Shown here: positions 8,011 through 17,397 of the stretch, in pieces | Layout: every line of letters starts with the position of its first letter | How positions within the stretch are numbered: position 1 is the first letter of the stretch | Origin: Flavobacterium faecale | GTDB taxonomy: Bacteria; Bacteroidota; Bacteroidia; Flavobacteriales; Flavobacteriaceae | Reading direction: 5' to 3' | Assembly: GCF_003076455.1 (NCBI RefSeq) | Contig: NZ_CP020918.1 | Span: forward strand, 1,488,001 to 1,552,000 | Length of the DNA: 64,000 bases | Notes under the pieces: model-generated | The model's input: the letters and a program-made list of their open reading frames with translations, nothing else | Databases searched by the model: none | Told to the model about the DNA's origin: nothing | Translations under genes and position numbers: made by a program

Positions 8011-10041
8011 TTACATTTTATAAAATCCTTTTTCGGCTGTGGCATGAAAAGGGATTTTGTTTTTTTGACATGTTTTTTTCCAGTTTTGCTGTATGTTTTT
8101 ATAATTCGTTCCATCTGCGATAATGACCTTTGGATGAAGGTTGAGCAGCAATCGGTCCATGTTTATTTTTGGAGATTGTGTAAGTAATAAAACATCAGGG
8201 GTGCAATTTTTTGGATAGATACCCAAGCTGTCCAAAATCAAAATGCGGTTTCCTTTAAAATAGGCAACATTCTCTAAGGGCTTAATTACTTCTAATGCAG
8301 TAAAATTCGATACTAGATAACCTTTTAAATTTGTATTTGTTGTCGTGCTACAGCTTGAATCGTTAGTTTGTACCAAAACAGAATTCCCTTTTCTAATAGC
8401 AATCATACTTGTGTTTATTTGATTGAAAACGAGTAATTCTTCACCACTTTGAGTGTCAAAAGCTGTCTTTAAATAAGCTGTTTGACAACATAATATGGCT
8501 ATAAAAACGGCTATCAGTTTAGTGTAATTCGGTTTCTTGAACCACACGATAATAGTGATAATCAATAAATAGGTTGTCACCATCAAGTAGGAATTAAATG
8601 GAATATCCTGCAATACAAACGCATGTACGGAAGCAATTTTGTTGATCACCAGATTCATTCCCTCAATGCACCACTCAAACGGTAGAATCAGTATCGCAGG
8701 GGTAAAATTGTAGGCAGCCAAAAGCATTACTACGATTCCTAAGAACATTACAACACTTAAAAAAGGCAAGATTAATAAGTTGGTTATAAAAAATAATCCT
8801 GGAAATTGATGAAAATAATATAAACTAAGGGGCAAAGTGCCAATTTGTGCTGCGCAGGACACGGTGAGTATATTCCAAGAGAATTGGACTATTTTATATT
8901 TTGGTGTCCAAACTTCAGAGAGTAGAGGTTGCAACCAAATAATAAAGAATACAGCCAAATAGCTCAGTTGAAATCCTGCATCAAACAAAAAGTAAGGTTG
9001 AAATAGTACTATCACTAGTATCGAAAGGAGGATGGTGTGGTAAATATAAGTCGTGCGTTTCAAGTAATAGCCAGTAGCAATAAAACCATACATAACCACA
9101 GACCGAATTACCGAAGGTGAAAGTCCAGCTAGGATTGCAAACAATATTAAAAGACTAAGTGATAAGCCCAATTTTATTAGATTCCCTTTTTTTGTATTCG
9201 GAATAGGACTTAATATAAAATTTAAAAAAAGCAGGATGAAACCAATATGTAGTCCTGAAACCGACAGGATGTGTATCGCACCTGCAAATTGATAATCATG
9301 TAAGATCTCGGGCGCTAAATCTTGTTTTTGGCCAACAATCAAAGCCATCGCAACTGCTAATGATTTTGGGTCGAAGGACGTTTTCTTAAGGTTGTTTTCA
9401 ATGGTTGTGGTAAGTGAGCTGCAGTAGTAAAGAATGTCCTTGTTTACTTGGGTACGAACTGTAATGCTTTCTTCTTTCGAATATATCTGTCCGTAGATTT
9501 GTTTGTTTTCTAAATACGAAGCATAATCAAATAAGGAGGGATTATACGGTTTTTTGTTGGGTATGATTTTCCCTTTTATAAACAAATGAGCTCCAACGAT
9601 GAAACTTTTCTGAGTCGCGTTTTTCGGAATATTCAAGAGTAGTCTTCCCGACGTTTTCGTGCCATTAATCCCTTGTACACTGATGGTGTAGCGGTCATTT
9701 TTTGTGCTACTTTTTATGCGCTCTAGTATTGTGGCAGCAATATTAGTTTCCTTTTCGAAAACAGCTTTGTTATGTGTATAATGTGTCTGTTGGTAGGTAT
9801 CTGTGTGTGCCACGAGTGTGAGACTACCGGCGCAAAAGCTAATAAAAAGTGTTGCTAATCCAAAAAAGAGATTTCCTTTTCCTTTTTTTTGATTGAGAAA
9901 AAAGCTAGTAATGAAGAAAATAACTGCTGCGCTACATAAAATAATGAGCGTGTAAAAATTGGGACGTACATAATAAGCACCCACGATTCCGGATAGGAAA
10001 CCGATGGCGATTCGCGCTAAAGGAAAACCGAGTACTTTCAT
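8011..10041 (-). CDS. comEC: ComEC/Rec2-family DNA uptake channel protein
   Basis: 676-residue polytopic membrane protein. An N-terminal DUF4131-like region precedes the Competence domain (about residues 225-500), with AGAIHILSVSGLHIGFI, GLSPSVIRSVVMYGF and FDAGFQLSYLAVF, the standard ComEC motifs. The soluble C-terminus resembles a degraded metallo-beta-lactamase fold without a recognisable HxHxDH motif. ComEC carries single-stranded DNA across the inner membrane during natural transformation. Last gene of a five-gene minus-strand run (surE, membrane protein, lpxB, C40 peptidase, comEC), starting 38 bases after the C40 gene. Confidence 0.9.
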   Translation of the reverse strand: MKVLGFPLARIAIGFLSGIVGAYYVRPNFYTLIILCSAAVIFFITSFFLNQKKGKGNLFFGLATLFISFCAGSLTLVAHTDTYQQTHYTHNKAVFEKETNIAATILERIKSSTKNDRYTISVQGINGTKTSGRLLLNIPKNATQKSFIVGAHLFIKGKIIPNKKPYNPSLFDYASYLENKQIYGQIYSKEESITVRTQVNKDILYYCSSLTTTIENNLKKTSFDPKSLAVAMALIVGQKQDLAPEILHDYQFAGAIHILSVSGLHIGFILLFLNFILSPIPNTKKGNLIKLGLSLSLLILFAILAGLSPSVIRSVVMYGFIATGYYLKRTTYIYHTILLSILVIVLFQPYFLFDAGFQLSYLAVFFIIWLQPLLSEVWTPKYKIVQFSWNILTVSCAAQIGTLPLSLYYFHQFPGLFFITNLLILPFLSVVMFLGIVVMLLAAYNFTPAILILPFEWCIEGMNLVINKIASVHAFVLQDIPFNSYLMVTTYLLIITIIVWFKKPNYTKLIAVFIAILCCQTAYLKTAFDTQSGEELLVFNQINTSMIAIRKGNSVLVQTNDSSCSTTTNTNLKGYLVSNFTALEVIKPLENVAYFKGNRILILDSLGIYPKNCTPDVLLLTQSPKINMDRLLLNLHPKVIIADGTNYKNIQQNWKKTCQKNKIPFHATAEKGFYKM

Positions 10042-10079
10042 GATTCTAAAATACTGATTTTCTGAATATAAAAAATATT

Positions 10080-10562
10080 TTATTCTAAAATTCTATTGAG
10101 CTGCGTGAAGGTCTTTTGGTAATACGGTTCAGACATTGAAGAAATGATTACACCCTTTGAAGTAGAGGCATGAATAAATTTGACTTCTCCTTCGTTCGTG
10201 TCTGTTACAATCCCTACATGATTAATGCGGGAACCGTTGTTTGTAATAAAAAATATCAGATCTCCTTTTTCGGCTTTTTTGGTGTTTTGTCCCAATTCTT
10301 TTCCTGTTTTTGCTTGGTTGTAGGAAGTTCTTGGTAATGCAATGTCAAATTCTCCAAACGTACTGTACACCAACCCTGAGCAGTCATAGCCTGCAGCAGT
10401 TTTGCCGGCCGTTCTATATGGGGCGCCTAAGTGTTTGCTGGCACTAGTCACAATTTTGTCAGCCAAAGTATAGCTTGTACGCGAGCGGGTGGTTACTGAT
10501 GATCCAGATTTACAAGATGCAAAAAGGAGAGCGAGTGCCAAAAGACAAAAGAGGTTTTTCAA
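10080..10562 (-). CDS. NlpC/P60 (C40) peptidoglycan peptidase lipoprotein
   Basis: 160 residues. The lipoprotein signal ends in LFASC with the lipidated cysteine at residue 17. The NlpC/P60 domain has catalytic Cys61 (GYDCSGLV), His115 (INHVGIV) and a third polar residue at His131 (IHAS). The family cleaves gamma-D-glutamyl-meso-diaminopimelate bonds in peptidoglycan, here probably from a lipid anchor. Five bases separate it from lpxB, so it is co-transcribed with lipid A and competence genes. Confidence 0.9.
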   Translation of the reverse strand: MKNLFCLLALALLFASCKSGSSVTTRSRTSYTLADKIVTSASKHLGAPYRTAGKTAAGYDCSGLVYSTFGEFDIALPRTSYNQAKTGKELGQNTKKAEKGDLIFFITNNGSRINHVGIVTDTNEGEVKFIHASTSKGVIISSMSEPYYQKTFTQLNRILE

Positions 10563-10567
10563 AAGAA

Positions 10568-11692
10568 CTATTTTTTATTTGTTTTTAAATCTGCGACGAT
10601 TAGTTGAGCCGTTTTGGTACTTGCACCTAGTCCGCCTAGTTTTTGCTCAAGTAAATCATATTTTTTCAAGAGTTGTTTCCGGTGCTCTGGAGCCAATATT
10701 TTGGTCAATTCTCGTTTTATATTTTTCGAATTAAACTCTTCTTGAATTAATTCGGTTACCACTTCTTCGTCCATAATGAGGTTCACTAGCGAGATGTATT
10801 TTAAAGTGATAATACGTTTTGCAATTTGGTAAGAGGCCCAACTTCCTTTGTAGCAAACTACTTCCGGCACTTTGAATAAGGCTGTTTCAAGCGTTGCTGT
10901 CCCAGAGGTCACTAGGGCTGCCGAAGCGTTTCTAAGCAAGCTATACGTTTTGTTCGATACAAATTCAATATTTTCTTTGGTAATAAAAGGTTTGTAAAAA
11001 GAGAAATCTTGACTTGGCGCTCCAGCAATCACAAATTGATAGTCAGGAAAATCATCGGCAATACTCAACATACCCGACAGCATTTTGGTGATTTCCTGTT
11101 GCCTACTTCCAGGTAACAAGGCTATAATTGGTTTTTGAGATAAGTTATTTTCTTTTCGAAAAGCAGTCGCTTCCTCGTCTTTCTGATTATGGATCGCGTC
11201 AATTAGTGGGTGACCAACAAATTCTACCGGAAAATGATGTTTGTCTTCATAAAAAGTTTTTTCGAAAGGTAAAATTACAAACATTTTGTCAACGTCACGC
11301 TTGATCGCTTTAATCCGATTTTCTTTCCATGCCCATATCTGAGGAGAAATGTAATAATGTGTTTTGATGCCCAATGGTTTTGCCCATTGTGCAATACGCA
11401 TATTGAAACCTGGATAATCAATAAAAATTATAACATCGGGTTTAAAGGCTAAAATGTCGTTTTTGCAGACCTTTATATTGCCTAAAATGGTTTTTAGGTT
11501 AAAAAGGACTTCCACAAATCCCATAAAAGCAAGCTCTTTGTAATGCTTGACCAAAGTGCCGCCAACTTGCTGCATTAAGTCACCTCCCCAAAACCGAATG
11601 TCGGCTTGCGGATCTTCTAAGTAAAGTGCTTTCATTAAATTAGAACCGTGTAAATCTCCCGAAGCTTCTCCGGCTATAATGTAATATTTCAT
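10568..11692 (-). CDS. lpxB: Lipid-A-disaccharide synthase
   Basis: 374 residues when started at MKYYIIAGEASGDLHG, the canonical LpxB N-terminus; two earlier codons also give a Met. Other family stretches are KPDVIIFIDYPGFNMR, YYISPQIWAWKENR, LPFEKTFYE, FVGHPLID and LLPGSRQQEI. The enzyme joins 2,3-diacyl-GlcN-1-P (lipid X) to UDP-2,3-diacylglucosamine at the inner membrane in lipid A synthesis. It sits in the surE-lpxB-comEC run, 74 bases after the small membrane protein. Confidence 0.95.
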   Translation of the reverse strand: MKYYIIAGEASGDLHGSNLMKALYLEDPQADIRFWGGDLMQQVGGTLVKHYKELAFMGFVEVLFNLKTILGNIKVCKNDILAFKPDVIIFIDYPGFNMRIAQWAKPLGIKTHYYISPQIWAWKENRIKAIKRDVDKMFVILPFEKTFYEDKHHFPVEFVGHPLIDAIHNQKDEEATAFRKENNLSQKPIIALLPGSRQQEITKMLSGMLSIADDFPDYQFVIAGAPSQDFSFYKPFITKENIEFVSNKTYSLLRNASAALVTSGTATLETALFKVPEVVCYKGSWASYQIAKRIITLKYISLVNLIMDEEVVTELIQEEFNSKNIKRELTKILAPEHRKQLLKKYDLLEQKLGGLGASTKTAQLIVADLKTNKK

Positions 11693-11766
11693 GAACAATA
11701 GAAAATGAAAGGGTTGTGTTTTCGAACTCCAAATTTACGCATTGTAACCGTTTTATCCGATAGTTA

Positions 11767-12039
11767 TTATACAAATAAGGTCAATAACGTCAGTAATAAT
11801 ACAGCACCAATTACGCCTTTGGCCATCGCATCTTTTTTTAATTTTAATAAAATGGTAAAAGTTATCAAATTTAATAAAGACCCGAGGGTAATTATTTTTC
11901 CTAAAAAACCAGCTGTTTTTAGTGTTTGTATTCCGTTAATAAAATCCATCTCGGTATAGAATTTCACAAACAGAAAACAGCCGATCAAACTCGTTGCTAA
12001 ACCAATAAAAAGACCAATTACGAAATGTGCTTTATTCAT
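11767..12039 (-). CDS. Small membrane protein, unrecognised
   Basis: 90 residues with two or three hydrophobic helices (VIGLFIGLATSLIGCFLFV near residues 7-25, a central segment, and VIGAVLLLTLLTLFV at the end). No conserved motif recognised. Its start overlaps the surE stop by eight bases and it precedes lpxB, so translational coupling with surE is likely. Function unknown. Confidence 0.75.
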   Translation of the reverse strand: MNKAHFVIGLFIGLATSLIGCFLFVKFYTEMDFINGIQTLKTAGFLGKIITLGSLLNLITFTILLKLKKDAMAKGVIGAVLLLTLLTLFV

Positions 12040-12811
12040 TCCAATCCCAAGTGTTAAGTTGTTGCGTGGCGTGATGAGCGGTCAGGTCAAATTGCACAGG
12101 TACGATAGAGATGTACCCATTTGCAAGTGCCCATTCATCGGTATCTTCTCCTTTGTCTTCATTTACAAATTCACCCGTTAGCCAATAATATTCTTTCCCA
12201 AAAGGAGAAGTTCTCTTGTCAAAACGTTCCTGCCACATGGCTTTCGCTTGACGACAAATCTTAATTCCTTTGATTTCGTTGGTTTTTAATTTGGGTAAAT
12301 TGACATTCAAAACCACATCTTTAGGTAATTTTTTTTCTAAAACCTCCAAGGTTATTTTTTTGATAAAAGGTTTAGCTTCTTCAAAATTCGCATCCCAATT
12401 GTAATCCAAAAGGGAGAAACCAATAGCTGGGATTCCTTCGATACCTGCTTCAACAGCGGCACTCATAGTTCCAGAATATATTACATTTATAGAAGAATTT
12501 GAACCGTGGTTAATACCCGAAACACACAAATCGGGTTTGCGTTTTAAGACTTCGTTGACAGCAATTTTTACACAATCCACAGGAGTTCCAGAACAACTGT
12601 ACTCCAAGATTTCTGCTCCTTCTTTGGATATTTTATTGATGTACAAAGTGCTGTTTATTGTGATGGCATGACCCATGGCACTTTGTGGTTTGTCTGGCGC
12701 AACTACAACTACCTCTCCAATTTGAGACATAACGTCAATAAGAGCGCGAATTCCCGGAGCTGTAACTCCGTCATCGTTGGTGATCAATATTAAAGGTCTT
12801 TGGTTTTCCAT
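12032..12811 (-). CDS. surE: 5'/3'-nucleotidase SurE
   Basis: 259 residues with ILITNDDGVTAPGIRAL at the N-terminus; the NDDG aspartates (about 13 and 14) are metal ligands. VVVAPDKPQSAMGHAIT, SGTPVDCV, SGINHGSN and YSGTMSAAVEAGIEG follow, covering the rest of the metal site. SurE dephosphorylates nucleoside monophosphates and exopolyphosphate. First gene of the minus-strand run to comEC, divergent from the S41 protease gene. Confidence 0.95.
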   Translation of the reverse strand: MENQRPLILITNDDGVTAPGIRALIDVMSQIGEVVVVAPDKPQSAMGHAITINSTLYINKISKEGAEILEYSCSGTPVDCVKIAVNEVLKRKPDLCVSGINHGSNSSINVIYSGTMSAAVEAGIEGIPAIGFSLLDYNWDANFEEAKPFIKKITLEVLEKKLPKDVVLNVNLPKLKTNEIKGIKICRQAKAMWQERFDKRTSPFGKEYYWLTGEFVNEDKGEDTDEWALANGYISIVPVQFDLTAHHATQQLNTWDWNE

Positions 12812-12989
12812 GGTCTTTGTACTGAATTATAGGTTTTAAAAGTATATTGTTACAAAGGAAACAAAATTAATTAACATGGTTGTTTTTAAAGCGAGAACAA
12901 AAAAAACATTTTCATATCTTTAACAAAAAATTAAGCAAGCTTTACAGGTCGTGGCATGCTTTTTAATATAACTTAGTTTAAAAATTTGA

Positions 12990-15248
12990 ATGAATGCTAT
13001 AATTAACTTTATGAAAAGACATTATAAAATATTACTTACAATTGTGGTTGCTTCGATCGCATTGTTAGCCTTCAATAGCAAATCAAAAAACGATTCGGAC
13101 CCAGATAAAGACAAGCTTCTTTTAGAGTTGTTAACGTTTGTAATTGAAAAAGGGCATTACAGTCCAACACCTATTGATGACAATTTCTCTAAAGGAGTTT
13201 ACAAAGATTATATTCAGGCTTTAGACCCTTCAAAGCGATTCTTTTTGCAATCAGATATTGACGAGTTTTCAAAGTATGAAACAGAAATCGATAATGAAAT
13301 TCTTGATAAAGATTTGACATTTTTCAACTTGACTTACGATCGTTTGGTTGAGAGAATGAATGAAAGCAAAAAAATCTACCAAGGTATTCTTGATAAACCA
13401 TTTGATTTTAATGTTGACGAAAGTTTTAATACCGATTACGAAAAAGCGCCTTACGCTAAAAACAGAGAGGAATTAACTGAAAAATGGCGTAAACAAATAA
13501 AATTATCTGCTTTGTCGTCTTTGACCGATCGATTGAAACTGCAAGAAAACAAAGAGAAAGGTATTATTGAAGAGAAAGTATCTGATGATACAGGTGATGC
13601 TGAAGAGGCAGTTGAGAAAGCACCAATAGCTATTGAGAAAAAAGGTGCTAAGCTAGACGAAAAACCTAAAACCTTTACTGAGTTAGAAAAAGAAACTCGT
13701 GATAGTGCAAAAAAATCGCTTGATGAGTATTTTGGTTTTATGAGTGACTTGGATAAAAATGATTGGTTTTCTGTTTTCATAAATTCAATTACCTCTCGTT
13801 TTGACCCACATACAAACTATTTTGCTCCTGAAGAAAAAGAGCGTTTTGATGTAAGCATGAGTGGAAAACTAGAAGGTATTGGAGCTCGCTTGCAAAAGAA
13901 AAATGATTTTACTGAAATCTCAGAATTAATTTCAGGCGGTCCAGCTTGGAGAGGTAAAAAACTAGAAGCAGGAGATGTAGTCATGAAAGTGGCACAAGGA
14001 AGCGAAGTACCAGTTGATGTAGTTGGAATGCGTCTTGACGATGTTGTTAAAAAAATTAAAGGACCAAAAGGTACTGAAGTTCGTTTGACAGTTAAAAAAG
14101 TAGATGGTACAATTGCTGTGATTTCGATTATAAGAGATATCGTCGAAATAGAAGAAACGTATGTAAAATCAAGTATCGTTAACAAAAACGGACTTAAATA
14201 CGGTGTGATTTATTTGCCAAAGTTTTATATTGATTTTGAAGATAAAAACGGTAGAGATGCAGGTAAAGATATTGCTCTTGAAGTAGAACGCTTGAAAAAA
14301 GCAAATGTTGACGGAATCGTGCTTGATGTGCGTGATGATGGTGGTGGGTCACTATCTACAGTAGTTGATATCGCTGGATTATTTATTAGCGAAGGACCAA
14401 TTGTTCAAATTAAATCGGCAGGTCGTAAAAAAGAAGTTCTTTTTGATAGAGATAAAAAGATAGAGTGGGATGGACCTTTAGTGATTATGGTAAATAGCTT
14501 TTCGGCCTCAGCATCTGAGATTTTGGCTGCAGCTATTCAAGATTACAAAAGAGGTGTCATCATTGGTAGTAAACAAACTTACGGAAAAGGTACAGTTCAA
14601 AATGTGATTGATCTTAATCAGTTTGTACGTAACAATGCTGTAGGGGATTTAGGAGCACTTAAAACCACTACACAAAAGTTTTATAGAATCAATGGTGGTT
14701 CTACACAACTTGAAGGTGTAAGCAGTGATGTAGTGATGCCAGACCGGTATTCGTATTTGAAAATGGGAGAGCGTGATGTAGAAAACGCTATGCCATGGGA
14801 TAAAATTGATGCAGCAGAATATACGGTTTGGAATAAAAATACAAACTTTGCTAAAGCTATTACCAACAGTAAAGGTCGTATTGCTGGCAATCAATATTTC
14901 AAGTTGATTGAAGAAAATGCAAAATGGATTGATAGCCGTAGTCAAGATAACGACTATAGTTTGAACTTAGAAAAGTTCAAATTGGCACAGAATGCTATTG
15001 AAGAAAAAGCTAAGAAATACAAGCCAATTTCAAAATACAAAAACAACCTAACTTTTACTTCATTACCGTATGAGGTAGAAGAAACGAATAAAGATGGTGT
15101 TTTGAAAGAAAAGAGAGCAAGATGGCATGAAGCATTGTCTAAAGATATTTATGTTGAAGAAGCATTGAATGTATTGGACGATTTGCAATTGAAGCCAGTC
15201 TCGAAGTCAGTAGTGACAGCAAAAAAAGATAAATTAGCAAAATCATAA
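12990..15248 (+). CDS. S41 tail-specific protease (Prc/Tsp type)
   Basis: 752 residues. An N-terminal membrane anchor or signal (HYKILLTIVVASIALLAF) precedes the Tsp N-terminal helical domain, a PDZ domain (about 280-365), the S41 catalytic core and a C-terminal DUF3340-type region. The catalytic dyad appears as Ser507 in SFSASASEI and Lys533 in TYGKGTVQ, matching E. coli Tsp Ser430/Lys455. It degrades periplasmic proteins from the C-terminus. An alternative Met at 13011 would still give an anchor. Only 12 bases lie before the nuclease gene, with a strong hairpin inside that gene's start. Confidence 0.92.
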   Translation: MNAIINFMKRHYKILLTIVVASIALLAFNSKSKNDSDPDKDKLLLELLTFVIEKGHYSPTPIDDNFSKGVYKDYIQALDPSKRFFLQSDIDEFSKYETEIDNEILDKDLTFFNLTYDRLVERMNESKKIYQGILDKPFDFNVDESFNTDYEKAPYAKNREELTEKWRKQIKLSALSSLTDRLKLQENKEKGIIEEKVSDDTGDAEEAVEKAPIAIEKKGAKLDEKPKTFTELEKETRDSAKKSLDEYFGFMSDLDKNDWFSVFINSITSRFDPHTNYFAPEEKERFDVSMSGKLEGIGARLQKKNDFTEISELISGGPAWRGKKLEAGDVVMKVAQGSEVPVDVVGMRLDDVVKKIKGPKGTEVRLTVKKVDGTIAVISIIRDIVEIEETYVKSSIVNKNGLKYGVIYLPKFYIDFEDKNGRDAGKDIALEVERLKKANVDGIVLDVRDDGGGSLSTVVDIAGLFISEGPIVQIKSAGRKKEVLFDRDKKIEWDGPLVIMVNSFSASASEILAAAIQDYKRGVIIGSKQTYGKGTVQNVIDLNQFVRNNAVGDLGALKTTTQKFYRINGGSTQLEGVSSDVVMPDRYSYLKMGERDVENAMPWDKIDAAEYTVWNKNTNFAKAITNSKGRIAGNQYFKLIEENAKWIDSRSQDNDYSLNLEKFKLAQNAIEEKAKKYKPISKYKNNLTFTSLPYEVEETNKDGVLKEKRARWHEALSKDIYVEEALNVLDDLQLKPVSKSVVTAKKDKLAKS

Positions 15249-15260
15249 TAAAAAATTTGA

Positions 15261-16136
15261 ATGGGTAACACACAAAAAACAACATTCGCTCCAACGCTCC
15301 AGAAAGTCAATTTGATTTTCTGGAGCGTTTTGAGTTTAATGTCAATAGCATCATGTAAATCAGATTCTAAAGCTACACCAATTGGAAATTTCGAGCAAAA
15401 TTCTGGTTCAGTAGAAAATGAGTTAGGTAGGGAGACTGAAACAGCAAAAGCTAAAGAGTGGACCTATTATTTGCCAACTTCGACTACCAACCAAATAGTG
15501 AAGCATTCCTATTACGTGTTATCGTACAATGAAAAGGTCGAACAAGCCGAATGGGTTGCCTACGAGCTGAAAAGAGAGTATGTAGAAAACAATGATTTTA
15601 AAAGACCTTATTTTATAGAAGATCCTAAAGTTAAAACACGATCAGCCGATTGGCGCAATTATAAAAATTCTGGTTACGACAAAGGGCATCTTTGCCCTGC
15701 GGGCGATATGGAGTTCAATTTGGACGCGTACAACGATACTTTTTATACTTCGAATATATCACCTCAAAATCATGAATTCAATGGGGGAATATGGAATAGA
15801 TTGGAGCAAAAGGTGCGCTATTGGGCTGAAAAAGAAAATGGAATTATCGTTATCACCGGTGGAATTTTAAAGGGTACTTCAAAAACAATTGGAAGCCAAA
15901 AAGTAGTTGTTCCAGATTATTTTTATAAAATTATTTTCGAAAATGAAGCTGGTAAGCAAAAGATGATTGCTTTTTTGATGCCGAACGAAAAGAGTAATAA
16001 AGCTTTGTATGAATATGTAGTTTCAGTGGATAAAATAGAAGCGTTGACGGGAATTGATTTTTTTCCGAAACTAGAAGATAAAGCTGAAAATGCGCTAGAG
16101 AAAAATACAGATTCTAAACTATGGCTTTCTAATTAA
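15261..16136 (+). CDS. DNA/RNA non-specific endonuclease, lipoprotein (NUC1 type)
   Basis: 291 residues. A lipoprotein signal ends SIASC with Cys32 as the likely lipidation site. The beta-beta-alpha-metal nuclease core has DKGHLCPAGDM with catalytic His143 (family DRGH), then TSNISPQNHEFNGGIWNRLE, whose Asn residues position Mg2+. Family members cut DNA and RNA without sequence preference; an outer-envelope location would suit nutrient or phosphate scavenging. Twelve bases after the S41 protease. A 13-bp perfect hairpin (15293-15329) lies inside the signal-peptide codons. Confidence 0.88.
   Translation: MGNTQKTTFAPTLQKVNLIFWSVLSLMSIASCKSDSKATPIGNFEQNSGSVENELGRETETAKAKEWTYYLPTSTTNQIVKHSYYVLSYNEKVEQAEWVAYELKREYVENNDFKRPYFIEDPKVKTRSADWRNYKNSGYDKGHLCPAGDMEFNLDAYNDTFYTSNISPQNHEFNGGIWNRLEQKVRYWAEKENGIIVITGGILKGTSKTIGSQKVVVPDYFYKIIFENEAGKQKMIAFLMPNEKSNKALYEYVVSVDKIEALTGIDFFPKLEDKAENALEKNTDSKLWLSN
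15293..15329 (+). terminator. Strong hairpin within the nuclease start region (terminator or attenuator)
   Basis: Perfect 13-bp inverted repeat (15293-15305 and 15317-15329, 11-base loop), GC-rich for this genome, followed by a weak T-rich stretch (TTGAGTTT). By position it would end transcription of the S41 protease gene, yet it lies in codons 11-23 of the nuclease. Confidence 0.6.
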
Positions 16137-16150
16137 GAAAGCCATTCTTT
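16121..16150. terminator. Bidirectional terminator between nuclease and rodA
   Basis: Perfect 10-bp inverted repeat (ATGGCTTTCT / AGAAAGCCAT, arms 16121-16130 and 16136-16145, 5-base loop) overlapping the nuclease stop, with T-rich sequence after it. It serves two convergent genes. Confidence 0.8.
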
Positions 16151-17386
16151 TTACCATTCGTTTACTTTGTTGGCATCCATTTTTAAGAAAATAAACAATA
16201 AAATGGTAAAGCCCCAAAGTCCAGATCCTCCATATGAAAAGAACGGAAGCGGTACTCCAATTGTTGGAAATATCCCCACAACCATCGCTATGTTTACAAA
16301 AAAGTGAGTAAACAATATTCCTGCTACGCAATAGCCATAAACTCTACTGAATTTTGTTTTTTGCCTTTCGGCTAAATAAATAACCCTCAAAAGTAAAGCA
16401 ACAAACAATCCAATAACCATAAGTGACCCTAAAAAGCCCCACTCTTCACCTACTGTTGTAAAAATGTAATCGGTATGTTGTTCTGGTACAAAACCTCCTT
16501 TGGTTTGAGTTCCTTCCAAGAATCCTTTTCCAATCCATCCACCTGATCCAATAGCGATTTCAGATTGATTGGTATTGTATCCAATTCCCTTTAAATCGAC
16601 AGTTTTACCCAATAAGATATTGAAACGGTCACGATGGTGCTGTTTAAATACATTTTCGAATACATAGCTTACCGATAAGACAAACGCAGAAATTATTACA
16701 AATATAATACTGCTCAAGACGATATTTCGATCTCCTAATCGCGATTTGAAATACAAAGCCACAATCGCAATTAACGACAATAAAATAACATATTGAGGCT
16801 CAATAACCAAGGTCAGAACAAAAAGCAAAATGGCTACAGCACCCGTTAAAACATACCAAGATGGCAATCCTTCACGATACAATACAACAAAGAAAATGCT
16901 GTAAATTAATGCGCTTCCTGGATCGGGCTGTGGTAAAATAAGCATTACGGGCAGGAACACAATCGCGAGCGCCTGAACTTGCCTGTTTACATCTTTCAAA
17001 TTAATTTGAGAATCACTCAGGTACTTTGCAATAGCGAGCGAGGTAGCTGCTTTGGCAAACTCTGAAGGTTGTATAGTGAAACTTCCAATAGCATACCAAC
17101 ATCTTTGTCCGGCGATTGTTTTTCCGGCTACAAATAAGCCCAAAAGGGACAGCAAAGAAATCCCAAAAATGACACTAGCATATTTTTCATACATCTTTCC
17201 GTCGATGGCCAAGATGATAAAAATTAAAGGAATAGTCAAAACAATAAAAATCAATTGTTTTTGATAGGTATTATCAGGTGACGAATAAGAAGATGAGTAG
17301 ATGTTGAGCCATCCCATAAGTACTAACGCACTATAGATGATAACACAGCTCCAATCGAGATTTTTCTTTATACTTTGATTTTTCAT
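16151..17386 (-). CDS. rodA: Rod-shape SEDS glycosyltransferase RodA
   Basis: 411-residue SEDS family membrane protein with about ten helices. Typical motifs are GSFTIQPSEFAKAATSLAIAKYLS, PQPDPGSALIYS, GWIGKGFLEGTQTKGGFVPEQHTDYIFT and FPTIGVPLPFFSYGGSGL. RodA polymerises lipid II glycan strands with PBP2 in the lateral-wall elongasome. Last gene of the mreB-mreC-mreD-PBP2-rodA operon, 11 bases after the PBP2 gene. Confidence 0.95.
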   Translation of the reverse strand: MKNQSIKKNLDWSCVIIYSALVLMGWLNIYSSSYSSPDNTYQKQLIFIVLTIPLIFIILAIDGKMYEKYASVIFGISLLSLLGLFVAGKTIAGQRCWYAIGSFTIQPSEFAKAATSLAIAKYLSDSQINLKDVNRQVQALAIVFLPVMLILPQPDPGSALIYSIFFVVLYREGLPSWYVLTGAVAILLFVLTLVIEPQYVILLSLIAIVALYFKSRLGDRNIVLSSIIFVIISAFVLSVSYVFENVFKQHHRDRFNILLGKTVDLKGIGYNTNQSEIAIGSGGWIGKGFLEGTQTKGGFVPEQHTDYIFTTVGEEWGFLGSLMVIGLFVALLLRVIYLAERQKTKFSRVYGYCVAGILFTHFFVNIAMVVGIFPTIGVPLPFFSYGGSGLWGFTILLFIFLKMDANKVNEW

Positions 17387-17397
17387 CCTAATAATCT

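Noticed and set aside
8020..8060. Hairpin-like AATCC.../GGGATT sequence at the end of comEC as a shared terminator
   Set aside because: Lies within comEC codons with imperfect pairing; could help terminate the DASH gene but support is too weak.
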